Positions 11,823 to 22,492 are shown, counted from the stretch's first letter. The stretch: 64,000 nt of DNA from Sporodiniella umbellata (GCA_025677835.1 JAIXMR010000134.1:1-64000), one strand, 5' to 3'. Notes: generated by a model not told the origin, from the sequence alone. Translations and numbers: made by a program.

Positions 11823-12470
11823 ATGGGTCGCCGTCCTGCACGTTGTTACCGTTACTGTAAGAACAAGCCTTACCCCAAATCCAGATACAACCGTGGTGTC
11901 CCCGATGCCAAGTTGAGAATTTACGATTTGGGTCGTAAGAAGGCCTCTGTTGATGATTTCCCTCTCTGTATTCATTTGGTGTCGAATGAAAAGGAACAAC
12001 TTTCTTCAGAAGCTTTGGAAGCCGGTCGTATCTGTGCCAACAAGTACATGTCCAAGACTTCCGGTAAGGATTCCTTCCACATGCGTATTCGAGTGCACCC
12101 TTTCCATGTCACTCGTATCAACAAGATGTTGTCCTGTGCTGGTGCCGATCGATTGCAACAAGGTATGCGTGGTGCTTGGGGTAAACCCAACGGTCTTGTG
12201 GCCCGTGTCAACATTGGTCAAATCATCTTCTCGGTTCGTTCCAAGGAATCTAACAAGGCTGTTGTTATTGAAGCCTTGAGACGTTGCAAGTACAAGTTCC
12301 CTGGTCAACAAAAGATCATTATCTCCAAAAAGTGGGGTTTTACTCCCTTGAACCGCGCCGAGTATGTCGAAGCTCGTTCCAAGGGTCTCGTCAAGCCCGA
12401 CGGCTGTTATGTCAAGTTTGTCCCTCAAAAGGGTAAGCTCGAAGACTACTTCAAGGCCATGGCCGCTTAA
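11823..12470 (+). CDS. RPL10: 60S ribosomal protein L10 (uL16)
   Basis: Single-exon, 215 aa, full length for eukaryotic L10/QM. It starts [20 protein letters not shown] and contains the uL16 landmarks [33 protein letters not shown], the conserved loop near the peptidyl-transferase centre, and [10 protein letters not shown]10 joins the 60S subunit late in maturation and is needed for subunit joining. Codon use is strongly biased to C-ending codons (CGT, AAG, GTC, CTC), as expected of a highly expressed gene and unlike the AT-rich genes to the right. It has a short pyrimidine-rich 5' region and the TAACCTAG element. Confidence 0.99.
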   Translation: MGRRPARCYRYCKNKPYPKSRYNRGVPDAKLRIYDLGRKKASVDDFPLCIHLVSNEKEQLSSEALEAGRICANKYMSKTSGKDSFHMRIRVHPFHVTRINKMLSCAGADRLQQGMRGAWGKPNGLVARVNIGQIIFSVRSKESNKAVVIEALRRCKYKFPGQQKIIISKKWGFTPLNRAEYVEARSKGLVKPDGCYVKFVPQKGKLEDYFKAMAA

Positions 12471-13072
12471 ACCTGCAGCATTCATTCAATAAAATTTGCT
12501 CCTCTCCTTTTTTTGACTTTGAAAACAAAATCATCTCTTCAATAGAAAAAAAAAAAAAAAAAAAAAAAACCTCATAGGGCTTAGCATCGGGCTGGATTCC
12601 AAACAAGGGATTGGTTAGCCTCCGTGTAGTACAAAAGCAATGGATAACATGTTGAATGTCATCATCACCAGCGTTTATTGATTAGGATAACCACTTGTTT
12701 TTTTTTTGGGAAAAAGCTCGATAAGGGCAGTACCTAGGTGGATCGATTCTTTGCAAAAAGTAAAGAAAAACCAAACAAAGGCTACTTTTGAAAAGTGAAA
12801 ACAATCATAGGTTTTATTTGAAAGGAAGAGAGAGAGAGAGAGCGTATCGCCTGGTTAGTGTTTGTTTTGTTACAAAAAAAGTGATCCTCAGCTGATTGGG
12901 AGTTTTATTTTATTTATTTTTGGTTATCCGCCTCGGTCACCTTTCTATCCCTCCCCCCCCCTTTTTTCTTTTTTTTTTTTTTTTTATTAATTGATTACCT
13001 TTTTGTTATTTAATTTTTATATATTTTTTTTTTTTTTTTTTTTTTTTTATATATATTCAACTTATTACCAAG
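12471..13072. other. Intergenic between RPL10 and coiled-coil gene
   Basis: The first 30 bases carry the AATAAA-like signal (12488-12493) of RPL10. The remainder holds poly-A (12546-12569) and poly-T runs (12965-12986, 13026-13048) and no supportable gene. Confidence 0.6.
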
Positions 13073-14086
13073 ATGGATACATCAGAAAGGTGGAGAAACC
13101 GAAAAACTTCTACAACGCAACGTAATGTGGACAAGGAGCTTTTGAAGATCAAAAGTCTAGGCGTTGTATCAGTACTGAACAAGACGTTTGAAGACGAACC
13201 TCATGGCAGGTCACGCTCGACATCGTATAGTTCTGAAGAACAACAACGAGAATTGGAAAGTCTTAGGATAGACAATGAACAGAAAAAAGACTTGTTGGGC
13301 CTTCAAGATGCCCTGATAGATCATCTGTCAGCTCAAATAGATTATCTTTCAGAACAATCAACCCAGACCCAGCCTGAGCTTGGACCGATGCGGCAGGACC
13401 TATCGAATCTAGGGAGCCAAGGGGAAGCTTACCGACAGGAAATCGAACGCGTCCAGCAGCGATTGACGTTATCCGAAGCCAGATTGGAAACGGTGGAAAG
13501 GTCTGCCCGCCAAAGGGAGCAACAACACGCCGAGGCACAAGAGGCTGCGAACGAAAAGATAGAGATGCTCAGTCAACAACTCAAGGAGAAAGAAGACATG
13601 GTCAGCAAACTTTCCATGAGTCTGTCCAGATCAAGTACGTTTTCTGAAAAAAATGAAGAGGATGATCGTTCCTCTTTACGCTCCAGCACTTCATCTCGAC
13701 ACCGAAGGTCCTATATTGCCCGTTGGAAAGGCAATAGTCTGCCACCAGCTTCTCCACCCCCTTCGACACCTTTACCGCCCGTGCCTTCTGACCGAAGACG
13801 ATCTTCAGCCTCAAGGTTACCTGTCATTTCAAATAAACACATGTCGGTGGATGCTGTCGGTGGCACACAACCGTTTTCGAGTATGTATGAGCAAGAGGTG
13901 TATTATAAAGAGTTTACAGATCAATTACAACAACGACTGTCTGTATCAAAAGAGATCGACCATCTCAGTGTCTGGAAACCCACGGATTATGATGATATCC
14001 AGCGCAAAATTGAGTCGGAAGAATGGCTTGAGGATCAACAAAAGGTAGCCTTCTGGAAAGGCATGAAGAAAAAGTTGAAGGTCTAA
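13073..14086 (+). CDS. Coiled-coil protein of unknown function
   Basis: Single-exon gene, 337 aa, not recognised. Residues about 54-192 are a long predicted coiled coil rich in E, Q, L and R (EEQQRELESLRIDNEQKK onward). After it come a serine-rich stretch (185-210), a basic RRHRRSY patch, a proline-rich linker (PPASPPPSTPLPPVPSDRR), and a conserved-looking C-terminal domain with WKPTDYDDIQ and a W-rich end (EEWLEDQQKVAFWKG) closing in KKKLKV. The PPxPP segment could bind SH3 or WW domains. It might be a cytoskeletal or polarity scaffold, but this is a guess from composition. Confidence 0.8.
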   Translation: MDTSERWRNRKTSTTQRNVDKELLKIKSLGVVSVLNKTFEDEPHGRSRSTSYSSEEQQRELESLRIDNEQKKDLLGLQDALIDHLSAQIDYLSEQSTQTQPELGPMRQDLSNLGSQGEAYRQEIERVQQRLTLSEARLETVERSARQREQQHAEAQEAANEKIEMLSQQLKEKEDMVSKLSMSLSRSSTFSEKNEEDDRSSLRSSTSSRHRRSYIARWKGNSLPPASPPPSTPLPPVPSDRRRSSASRLPVISNKHMSVDAVGGTQPFSSMYEQEVYYKEFTDQLQQRLSVSKEIDHLSVWKPTDYDDIQRKIESEEWLEDQQKVAFWKGMKKKLKV

Positions 14087-14169
14087 ATACACTCCAAGAG
14101 CCAAAAAGAGTACGTATCCTCATCACTCCTTTAAAATGATCGACCTACTTGCCCTTTCTCCTTGCTCTT

Positions 14170-14171
<2 letters not shown>

Positions 14172-14201
<30 letters not shown>

Positions 14202-14202
14202 T
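14172..14202. repeat. (CCT)n then poly-C tract
   Basis: About seven TCC units followed by C9, a polypurine/polypyrimidine tract downstream of the coiled-coil gene that could form a triplex or slip in replication. Confidence 0.9.
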
Positions 14203-14327
14203 AAGAATCTATAGATTCATCTACCTTTCTGTATGTATGTGTGTATTCTGTTTTGTTTTGTTTTTTTTTGTTTTGTTTTGTTTTTATAGATATAAATAAA
14301 CAAACAATCATTCATTTTTTTTTTTTG

Positions 14328-14364
<37 letters not shown>

Positions 14365-14367
14365 CAT

Positions 14368-15091
14368 TTAGAATAGCATGTAAATAGAAGCAACAAGGAC
14401 AATAAGACAAGCGTTCTGAATAACAACAGCAGAAGATCCTGAAGGAACTTTAGTAGGGGCTGTGGTGGCAGTAGAAACAGAGACTGTCAATGTACTACTA
14501 GAGATACTATTGGTGGAGGTGGGAGTCAAGGTATTAGACCATGGCGTGATAGATCTAAAGAGATTTAAGCATCAATTGGAACATGACTAAAAATCGCTCT
14601 TACACACTAGCCCCGGGCACAGAACAAGCCTGTTTACTTTTATCTATTTGAGGCTGTCGACCAGAATCGTTAGGACAATTGTCCCAACAGCTTTCCTTTT
14701 GTTTATTGTACTATGGGTTTTGGTCAGTACGTTTTCAACCCGAACCTAATACTAGTTTACCCTACAGAGACACGACGGTTCTTTCATCACCCCCAAGAAA
14801 GTCAATAAATGAAAATCTAATCCATTGCACTCAATTTACCTGTGCCACAGCCTTTTATGTAGTTGTTTTGGATCTCAAGACAGTTGTCAAATCTATATAT
14901 ATATATATCAAAGTCAACACATTTCCTTTCCACTCCTTTTTTTTTTTTTGGTCTACTTACATGCTTTGAACAGCGCATTCGGATGTTGAAGTGCGGCTGG
15001 GTGCAGTAACAGCCGCTGGGTCAGGAGCTGAAAAGACCTGTGCTGAAGCTCTCAAGACTGCTATTAAAGTACCAAAAACAACTAATTTCAT
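14368..15091 (-). CDS. Secreted, probably GPI-anchored Ser/Thr-rich cysteine protein
   Basis: Multi-exon gene whose ends are clear but whose middle is not solved. Exon 1 (14961-15091) gives a signal peptide (MKLVVFGTLIAVLRASAQVF) and the first cysteine. A second exon starts with IFDNCLEIQNNYIKGCGT. A later exon (about 14590-14690) has KESCWDNCPND and a further cysteine. The last exon (14368-14554) is a Ser/Thr-rich stalk ending in a hydrophobic tail (VVIQNACLIVLVASIYML), typical of a GPI attachment signal. The cysteine pattern (C-x-D-N-C-P-N-D) recalls small secreted cell-wall proteins of Mucoromycota. My frame bookkeeping needs one more exon, or another splice choice, between 14700 and 14840. 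A broken gene cannot be excluded. Confidence 0.6.
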
Positions 15092-15545
15092 TCTTTTCGG
15101 CTAGTAGAAAAAAGAAAATAAAGTAAAACGAAAAGAAAAAAGAAAAAATGAAGATAAAGAACAAATCCTTTCTTTTACGGGGCAGACTTATTTCAAGGAG
15201 TAATATCCAAGAGAGCCAAAAAAAAAAAAAAAAAAAGACGTTTGTAGAAAGAGGGTATCAATTCTACATTGAAAGTAATGCCGATCATTTTTGTTTGTTT
15301 TTGTTTGTTGTTTTTATAATGACTTTGTAAAAACACGATGATTCAAAATGTTTTCTTTAACAAAATTTTACAGGAAATTTCATTATTTATTAGTATTTGT
15401 CAGTGGTAGTGATCAGCTGTAAAATGATCAGCAATCCAAGCTTAAAAAAAAAAAAAAAAAAACTTTACTTGATTTTTAAACTACCAAGTGGAAATATCTT
15501 TAAAAACCAATTGAGTTTTTCTGTCCCTTAATTTTTGCCACTTTC

Positions 15546-15578
<33 letters not shown>

Positions 15579-15909
15579 CAAACTAGTAAAATTATTCAAA
15601 AAAAGAGAAACGGCAATAGATAAAAACCAAGGGGAAGGGATATAGAGGTATCTTAGTGTTTCCCCCCCCCTCTCTCCTTTTTTTTTTTTTTTTTTTTTTT
15701 GGGCAAGCTTTTTTCTGTACTGAACAGTACACTGTTAGTTTACATTAGAATTTATCTAACAATTGTTTCCTACTATAGAAAACTTTACTTGTTGCTTATG
15801 GCTCAAGTCAGCCTTGTCATACACTCTTGACTCCATAGAAGCGCAATCAACTTGTGTTTCTAAAAAGTCTTTTTTCTTTCTGAATTGTATAGATTAAATC
15901 CTCTTTGCT
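15092..15909. other. Intergenic with homopolymers
   Basis: No gene supported. There is a poly-T run of about 28 near 15551, poly-A near 15218 and 15444, and C9/T runs near 15662-15700. It lies between divergent genes and so should hold both promoters. Confidence 0.5.
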
Positions 15910-16842
15910 ATGGTATCAATAGGAATGTTATGTGTTCCTGAAGAAATAAAACGAGCGGTCTTTGACTTGTTATCCCAGAAGGATGCTTATCATTGCTTGT
16001 TGGCCCATCGAAAGTTCTATGCTTCCGCGCTACATAAACTTTGGGAGACGGCTCATTTAACTACCCCTCAAGCCATAGACTCTTTCAGACACGGTCTCCA
16101 GTCACCCGCCCTTCCTGGCCAGTACGTTCGACAACTGACTGTGGTTTCGTTAGACCCGGATAGAGTCCAAAATTTCGTGCAATGCTTTCAACTTTTGCCC
16201 AATCTAAGTTACTTGGAGCTTCATGTCCCCAAGCTAAGGTTGGAGGAGACTTTCTCTGGTTTTTACGAAACCCATTCATTGCTTTCGCATTGTAAAATTG
16301 ATACAGAACACATGTCAAGTCCGTTGTTGCTCTCTTTAGGGGAATGTAAAACCATCAAAACGCTCGAGCTTGGCTTCAACGGGAAGAGGTGTGGTGACTT
16401 ACGGCTGTTGGTCAACATGGCAATAGAATCTCTGACTTTGACCGGATGCTGTGCAGAGGTATACAGTCAGGCTCTACATTCGATCGCCCCTATAAAATCT
16501 TTAAAGGCTCTATGTATCAAAACCACCAAGGATTGTCTCGACGGGTTTGCGCCTCTTTTTCCTGATAACTGCCTGTTCAAGCTTGAGTCGCTCTCATTGG
16601 ATTACTTCAAGGTCAATGCATCTCTTTTGGCCTTCTTAAGCAAACAAGTGGCTCTCAAGGAATACTCATCTTCTTATCTTCACTTTCCTATCAATTCACT
16701 GCACTACTTGACAGGCGTATTACCTGAAACATGTGGCGTGACAATGTCTAGCTTGCCTACTCACTCTGCGAAATATATGCGTGAATCGAATTATTTTATT
16801 GACTGGGCTACTGATTTGGACACAGTCCATTTTATTATCTAA
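15910..16842 (+). CDS. F-box-like / LRR-like protein
   Basis: Single-exon gene, 310 aa. The N-terminus (VPEEIKRAVFDLLSQKDAYH then ALHKLWET) has the spacing of a fungal F-box, and the remainder has irregular leucine-rich segments (LLPNLSYLELHVPKL, ESLTLTGCCAEV, LESLSLDYF). It resembles the F-box gene at 10099-11193 in plan: F-box, an LW-E end, then a Q/S-rich helix. Divergence suggests an old duplicate or simply the same large family. It probably serves as an SCF ubiquitin-ligase receptor; the substrate is unknown. Confidence 0.7.
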   Translation: MVSIGMLCVPEEIKRAVFDLLSQKDAYHCLLAHRKFYASALHKLWETAHLTTPQAIDSFRHGLQSPALPGQYVRQLTVVSLDPDRVQNFVQCFQLLPNLSYLELHVPKLRLEETFSGFYETHSLLSHCKIDTEHMSSPLLLSLGECKTIKTLELGFNGKRCGDLRLLVNMAIESLTLTGCCAEVYSQALHSIAPIKSLKALCIKTTKDCLDGFAPLFPDNCLFKLESLSLDYFKVNASLLAFLSKQVALKEYSSSYLHFPINSLHYLTGVLPETCGVTMSSLPTHSAKYMRESNYFIDWATDLDTVHFII

Positions 16843-17085
16843 CCCGTTACACTATCTAAACCTGCTCTTGATCCATCTTTGAGGCATATCAAATATACCT
16901 ACATAGATGTGAATAAACCATCAACCGTAACAACACAGCCAAAAAAAATCGCAGCATTGTTCATAACTACACATTGAAAAAAAAAAAAAAAAGGATAAAT
17001 ACTGTTCGTTTTTACATTAATTGAAACACAATTGGATGAGCCAAACAAAATAAATGTAGTTTGAATAATTTTATTGGGCAACCCT

Positions 17086-17766
17086 TTAACGGTAACGACG
17101 GAGAGAGAGGGTGTTGCGACGCTTCCAGGTAGCACGACGACCAGAACCCTTGGTGTTGTTGAAACGGTGACCCTTTTGGTGACCGCGAGACTTCTTACCG
17201 ACAGCGGTAAGGCCACGGGCTTCACGACGCTTGTGAACGGGGTTGGCGATCCAGTTAATACGGGCATCGTTGCGGATGGCCTTGTGGGAAGGATCGACGA
17301 GGATGACTTCAAAGTACTTGTAAGTAGCGTCTTGGTTGATCCAGTAGGAGTTCAACACACGCAAGTTACGGCACTTGCGGCCAACACGCTCTTCGGCGGT
17401 AGAGCGGAGGGCACGTTGGTACTTGAGTTGGTTAACACCCTCGTTGACGGGCTTACCGTAAGTGGCACCCTTGGGTGCAGGTCTCTTACGGCCACCACGG
17501 CGAACACGGATACGGTAGATAACGTAACCTTGCTTGGCCTTGTAACCCAAACGACGAGCCTTGTCGGGGCGAGAAGGACGAGAGGCACGGTGGATGACAT
17601 TCAATTGTCTATATAAAATCATCAGTTTATCTAATCGGAGCGCTTGGAGTTCTTCTTTCAGTCAGATTCTTTACCTGTATTCCCAACAACGGACACGGAG
17701 CAAGAAACGAGAGACATCAGATTGCTTCTTTCTAGCGAGCTCTTCCAAATATTTGTAGGCACCCAT
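17086..17766 (-). CDS. RPL15: 60S ribosomal protein L15 (eL15)
   Basis: Two exons (17675-17766 and 17086-17608) give 204 aa, the usual length for eukaryotic L15. It starts [20 protein letters not shown] and carries RVRCWEYR at the splice junction, then [22 protein letters not shown] and [17 protein letters not shown] segments and the basic tail. Codon use is C-biased as in RPL10. A small minus-strand gene may end only about 44 bases upstream, which leaves little space for a promoter unless it overlaps that gene. The TAACCTAG element lies in that gap. Confidence 0.98.
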
Positions 17767-17776
17767 GGTTATTGAA

Positions 17777-17784
17777 CTAGGTTA
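17777..17784 (-). promoter_or_regulatory. TAACCTAG element upstream of RPL15
   Basis: Exact copy of the 8-mer seen before RPL10, here 10 bases upstream of the RPL15 ATG and in the gene's own orientation, whereas at RPL10 it is reversed. Confidence 0.4.
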
Positions 17785-17809
17785 ATTAAAGTGGATTAAC
17801 ATCGGTCGG

Positions 17810-18232
17810 TTACATCTTTTGAAATAAATGAATAAATAGATCCAATCGATATCCATCCAAAGTTTCTGTCTTCTTTATCCCTTTCTTTGTATCTTTGGCA
17901 ATCTATTCATCCATTCATCTTTTATTATTTTCGATTGGCCTACCTTTGAAAGCGGAAAAGGAAGGATGTTCATTTTGCTGCCACCTTCTTCAAGTGTATC
18001 ATCTTGAGCAAACTTCTCCAGCCATGACCCCCCACCTCCTTTCTTGGTGAAATCTATCCGGGCCGGACTTTTTCAAACACTGGAATGATAACAGCTAATG
18101 TTTTCTATTCACTAATAAAAAAAAAAAAAAAAAGGGCAAGCAAAAAAGAGTTCTACTTTCTACAAGCTAAAAGTATTTACTGATAGTGTTTAGTACAAAA
18201 CCGCCCTTACAACTACTCGAATCCATTGACAT
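17810..18232 (-). CDS. Small spliced protein of unknown function
   Basis: Tentative gene built from splice signals. Exon 1 (18211-18232, MSMDSSS) ends at a GTAAGG donor. Exon 2 (17944-18053) lies between an ATAG acceptor and a GTAGGC donor and encodes FTKKGGGGSWLEKFAQDD followed by TLEEGGSKMNILPFPLSK. A third exon (17810-17902) keeps the frame to a TAA and gives 74 aa. Reading through the second donor instead gives a slightly different tail ending near 17875. No family is recognised. The glycine run plus WLEKFAQDD has the look of selected protein sequence, and phases match across both junctions, which is why it is reported. Confidence 0.45.
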
Positions 18233-18501
18233 GTGTTTAAAGCAGACATAATTTAATGGCCGACATTATCTTGTCAAAAGAGAGTTCTAAAGACTTTTTT
18301 TTAAAAAAAAAAAAAAAAAGTAGCGGAAGATTAAATGGTATTGGTATATTTTTACAGATAGCATAAAAAACAGGCTGTATATTTTCGATACTTGTCTTCC
18401 GAACTTTATCTTTAGTTTTCTGTTTCTTTTCGTCTCTTTGCTTTCTTTTTCTTTTTTTTTTGTTTAGCAAGAAACACGCAAACTTTTTTTTGTTTCCCCC
18501 G

Positions 18502-20002
18502 ATGGTCCAACGCTATTTACTTGTCAAGGCACCTAATGCCATCCTCTCATGCAAACATGACCTATGCGAGGCTCAAATAGTCATAGACCGACAAACAGGC
18601 AAAATAGTAGAAGTGGCTCAAGGTAGCGAGAGAATCAGTGAATATGAAGATTTGGAGATCCTTCAGTTAGAGCTAGGTCAATTACTGATGCCAGGTCTTA
18701 TCGATGCGCATGGTAAGGGCTTTTTTTACCCTGATTTTATTGAAAAAAAAAAAAAAAAAAGAGACTTACTTTCGCGAAAGTCCATTTAAATGAACCTGGA
18801 AGAACTGAATGGGAAGGATTTGAGACTGGTACAAAAGCTGCTGCTGCTGGAGGCGTTACTACTGTTATTGATATGCCTCTAAATGCTATTCCTCCCACTA
18901 CTACTGTAGAAAACTTACATACTAAACTTGAAGCAGCCAAAGATAAATGCCATGTCGACGTTGGTTTTTGGGGAGGCCTGATACCTAACAACCAAAGCCA
19001 TTTACCGGAACTGATCAAAGAAGGCGTCAGAGGTTTCAAATGTTTTTTAATTGAAAGCGGTGTAGAAGAGTTTCCTTGTGTGGATGAAGAGCAAGTCAGA
19101 ATGGCTATGGATCGTCTTGCAAACACATCAAGCGTATTGCTCTTCCATGCTGAAATGGATACATGCTGTTCTAAGCCTGTTGCTATTGATCGTACTTATC
19201 AAAGCTACCTTGAGTCAAGACCAGACACACTAGAAACCCGGGCCATCCAAATGATTGTTCGCCTGACAAGAGAGTACGCTCAGAAAGGAACACCTGTCAA
19301 CACACATATTGTTCATCTCTCTGCTGCCTCTGCTTTACCCCTTATTCACCAGGCCAAGGAAGAAGGGCTACCCCTGACGGTAGAGACATGTTTCCATTAT
19401 TTGAACTTCACATCAGAGAAAATCAAAGACGGTGCTACTCACTACAAATGCAGTCCCCCTATTCGCGAGTCGTCTAACCGGGAGCTGTTATGGAAAGCCC
19501 TTCTACAAGGAACCATTGATTATGTGGTAAGCGATCATTCGCCCTGTACAGCTCAACTCAAGAATCAAGATACCGGTGATTTTGGTACTGCTTGGGGCGG
19601 TATCGCTAGCGTTCAATTTGGTCTGCCAGTACTATGGACAGAAGGTCGCAAACGGGGTGTTACGTAAGTAGTATTAGCTGACGCTTTTCTTTAAGTAATA
19701 AGCGTATGTTTAGAGTTCAATTGTTAGCCGATTGGCTTAGTTTCTCGCCAGCTAGAAGAGCACAATTAGGACATAGAAAAGGAGAAATCAAAGTGGGATA
19801 CGATGGGGATTTGGTCATCTGGAGGCCTGATGCCCGCTTCGAGGTTTCTAAAGAAAACGTTCACTTTAAAAATAAGCTCTCGCCTTACATAGGCAAGTCT
19901 TTCTATGGAGTGGTAGATCAAACAATTGTTAGAGGTAATACTGCATACAGCTCAAAGACATCTTTTTCCCCTTCGCCTCAGGGTCAGCAATTGCTTGAAT
20001 AA
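18502..20002 (+). CDS. DAL1: Allantoinase
   Basis: Three exons (18502-18712, 18781-19663, 19714-20002) give 460 aa, standard for allantoinase (allantoin to allantoate, purine-nitrogen salvage). It belongs to the cyclic amidohydrolase family with a binuclear metal site. Visible ligands are the H-x-H in AHVHLNEPGR, spanning the first splice junction; the lysine of GFKCFL, expected to be carbamylated; histidines in LLFHAEM and THIVHLSAAS; and the aspartate of SDHSPC. Also conserved are GGVTTVIDMPLN and ETCFHYL. The C-terminal RKGEIKVGYDGDLVIW is the usual amidohydrolase end. All metal residues are present, so it should be active. No other uricolytic gene lies nearby. Confidence 0.97.
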
Positions 20003-20241
20003 ATTGTATTCACATAAATTGAATGATTCGTACTCTTGTTGCTGTTGTTTTATTCCCAACAAAAAAAAAATTACATGTTTATGCTTAAAAAAGATTTATT
20101 CCCAGCAACACAAATGATCCTTCACTTTTTAAAAATATGCATGGATTGACAGCTTTTCCTTTTATTTCAAATAAAAAACCCAAACGTTCTTAAAAAGAAA
20201 GAGAAAACACACCAAATTACATAAAAGCTTGCAAAGACAAA

Positions 20242-20690
20242 ATGAAATTTTCTATTAAAAACCTGGAAAACCAAATTGCCCACAGGTCCAATGTACAAGA
20301 TTTGGTTGATAGGAATATTATGAGAGATCCAAGGGTTGCTCCAGCAATACAACGACAACAAGAAGACCTAGAAAGAAGACAAGTTAAAGACTCTTTAAGG
20401 CACAAGATCGATCACCGTCCGTCTTTAGAAGAGCTGATTGATCGCAACATAATGAAAGGTAGCCATCGTACGAGGCCGAAGCCATTACTTACGATTTCCA
20501 AAGAGTGTCTAGTGAGTGTAGCACCTGCACTTCAAAAAAATAGGTCGGAACTTGAAAAAAGGATGCTGCATGATAAATTGGAGCATAAGCTTAATGAAAG
20601 ACCACAGTTCAATGAGCTGGTAAGCCAAGGAATATTGAAAGGTAAATTTTTTTTTTCCAAAGGTATAGATAAAATTCAGAGAAGAGGTAG
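20242..20690 (+). CDS. RPEL-repeat protein
   Basis: Three exons (20242-20458, 20513-20641, 20680-20690). The first intron is 54 nt and would not break the frame if retained, but removing it aligns the repeats. The product, about 118 aa, is almost entirely three RPEL motifs: LENQIAHRSNVQDLVDRNIM, LRHKIDHRPSLEELIDRNIM and LEHKLNERPQFNELVSQGIL. RPEL motifs bind G-actin in animal MRTF and Phactr proteins. The linkers (RVAPAIQRQQEDLERR and SVAPALQKNRSELEKR) also repeat, so the gene grew by tandem duplication of a unit of about 43 residues. It ends 107 bases from the convergent galactokinase gene. Confidence 0.85.
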
Positions 20691-20797
20691 ACTGATCTTA
20701 CGTATAGAGTAAACATATGTACTGGACAAACTTGGGATACAAATAGCACACATATGTACATTAAAATGTTGAGTACGAAATATACAAGGCTTTATTC

Positions 20798-22387
20798 TCA
20801 AAATCCAGTAAATATGGCAGCTCCAGAACATGGTTGGGTAGCAATAATGGCAGTATCCAATTCTTTTTCGGAAATGTTTGGGTAAACTTTGCGATAGAAA
20901 TCGTCTTTGAGGGCTTTGATCAAACGAGGAGCCTTGTCTTCTGTAGTAAGATGCACAGTACATCCACCCCAGCCAGCGCCGGTTAATCTAGAGCCTATTG
21001 CACCGTTTTGAAGTGCGATTTGGCAGATTTGTTCAATTTCGGGACATGAACACATAAACTGATTAGCACAAGAAGCTTGCGATGCATTCATAAGGTCCCC
21101 GAGCTTTTCGAGCACAGATTCTCCCTGATCTTGCTTGCAAATTGCTTCGAATTCTACCACACGAGAAGCTTCGGTTAGTACATGCTTTGTACGATGAAGG
21201 AGACGGTAGTAATCGGTTTCTACATGGAACCTTGACATATATATACTATGTACATCTTCTAAAGAAATTTCAAGCATCTGGGCAACCTCATCTAGTGTAT
21301 ATCCGTTTCCCTTAGTTTTGTCTTCTGGAAAAAGGTCAAGAGCCTTAGCCAGGAGGGTAGCAAAATTTTCTTGTTTGCTTGAGGAGTTGTCTTTAAAATA
21401 CAAGTCGTACACGTCCTTTAAGGTGTTTACAGTAGGGAGACCGAGCTTTTTGGCTAAGAATGCAGCTGCCATTCGCGTTTCTACCACGCGGAGGTTATAG
21501 TTCTTGGGTGCGGTCACAAATTTATCAGCCGTGACTAGTGTATTGGCAATAATAAATGAAAGTTTGTGCTTCGGCAAAGGTACCAAAGTTGTTTTCAAAC
21601 TGGGCACAAATTCTACGTGCAGAGCAAAACCTTTTTCAGACAGCACTGAGGCACTTTGATCCATTCCTCCAGAATTGACGCCGACATTACGCTCAGAAAC
21701 AATTGCAATTTCAGTCAGTTCAGTTTTGGAAATATTGAGTTTGTTAGCGGTAACTACTGCAAGAGATGATGCGCAAACACAAGCAGCTGATGAGGAGAGC
21801 CCTCCGCCAGCTGGAACTGTACCATCCATTAGTAGATATAGGCCTTTAGGTTTACTTGTTGAAAACTTCTCAAGAATCCCCTGAATAGTGCGTATATTAA
21901 ACTCACTGATTTTCCCCCAAAAAAGAAGAGCTTATTCACTTACCTTATAACCGCACTTAAAGTAATTAGACCACTCCAGTTTAGTTGAGTCAATAGTTAC
22001 TATGTCATTTTTTCCTTCATAGTCAAACTCTCTGGTGGGATATTTTTCACTGTTTACATTGGCGATACGCACTCTCGTATCGTCGTCTGTTGCAGCACCA
22101 GCAATTACCACATCTCGCTCAATAGCCATTGGAAGCACTCCAAAGCCACAATAATCAATATGCTCCCCAATCAAGTTGACACGTCCAGGAGATCGGACAA
22201 CAAACTCTGGTCTGCGACCGTGTATTTTTTCAAATTTCTCTACCAAGTCTTTGTACCGTTTGCTATGTAAAAACTGTTAACAAAAACGCTATGTTTTTTG
22301 CCTTGGCAGTACAAACCTTTGTAAAAGTACAGTACTTTTATCATATATTTGGTCCAAATTTTCTATGATAGGCACTGGGATGGACAT
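20798..22387 (-). CDS. GAL1: Galactokinase
   Basis: Three exons (22317-22387, 21944-22262, 20798-21880) give 490 aa. It is a GHMP kinase that phosphorylates galactose at C1 (Leloir pathway, cytosol). All three signatures are present: GRVNLIGEHIDYCGFGVLP near residue 50, the ATP-binding VPAGGGLSSSAA, and the third motif GSRLTGAGWGGCTV near the C-terminus. The catalytic aspartate region (NSGGMDQSASVL) is intact. Length fits fungal and animal GALK2/Gal1 rather than bacterial GalK. No GAL7 or GAL10 partner is adjacent. A TATATAA-like element lies about 106 bases upstream. Confidence 0.97.
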
Positions 22388-22492
22388 GACTGTAAGTACG
22401 GGAAGAATAAAAAAAAAGTAAAAAAAAAAAAAAAAGCGCCCGTTTAAAGATCTGCTGAAGTTCTGAATGAGAAGCGGGATGTGACTGACTTG

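Noticed and set aside
12006..12485. Long minus-strand open frame opposite RPL10 (and a similar one opposite RPL15 at 17074-17616)
   Set aside because: Antisense shadows caused by the strong codon bias of ribosomal-protein genes.
18502..22387. Possible metabolic cluster of allantoinase and galactokinase
   Set aside because: The pathways are unrelated, an RPEL gene lies between them, and no further pathway genes are nearby.
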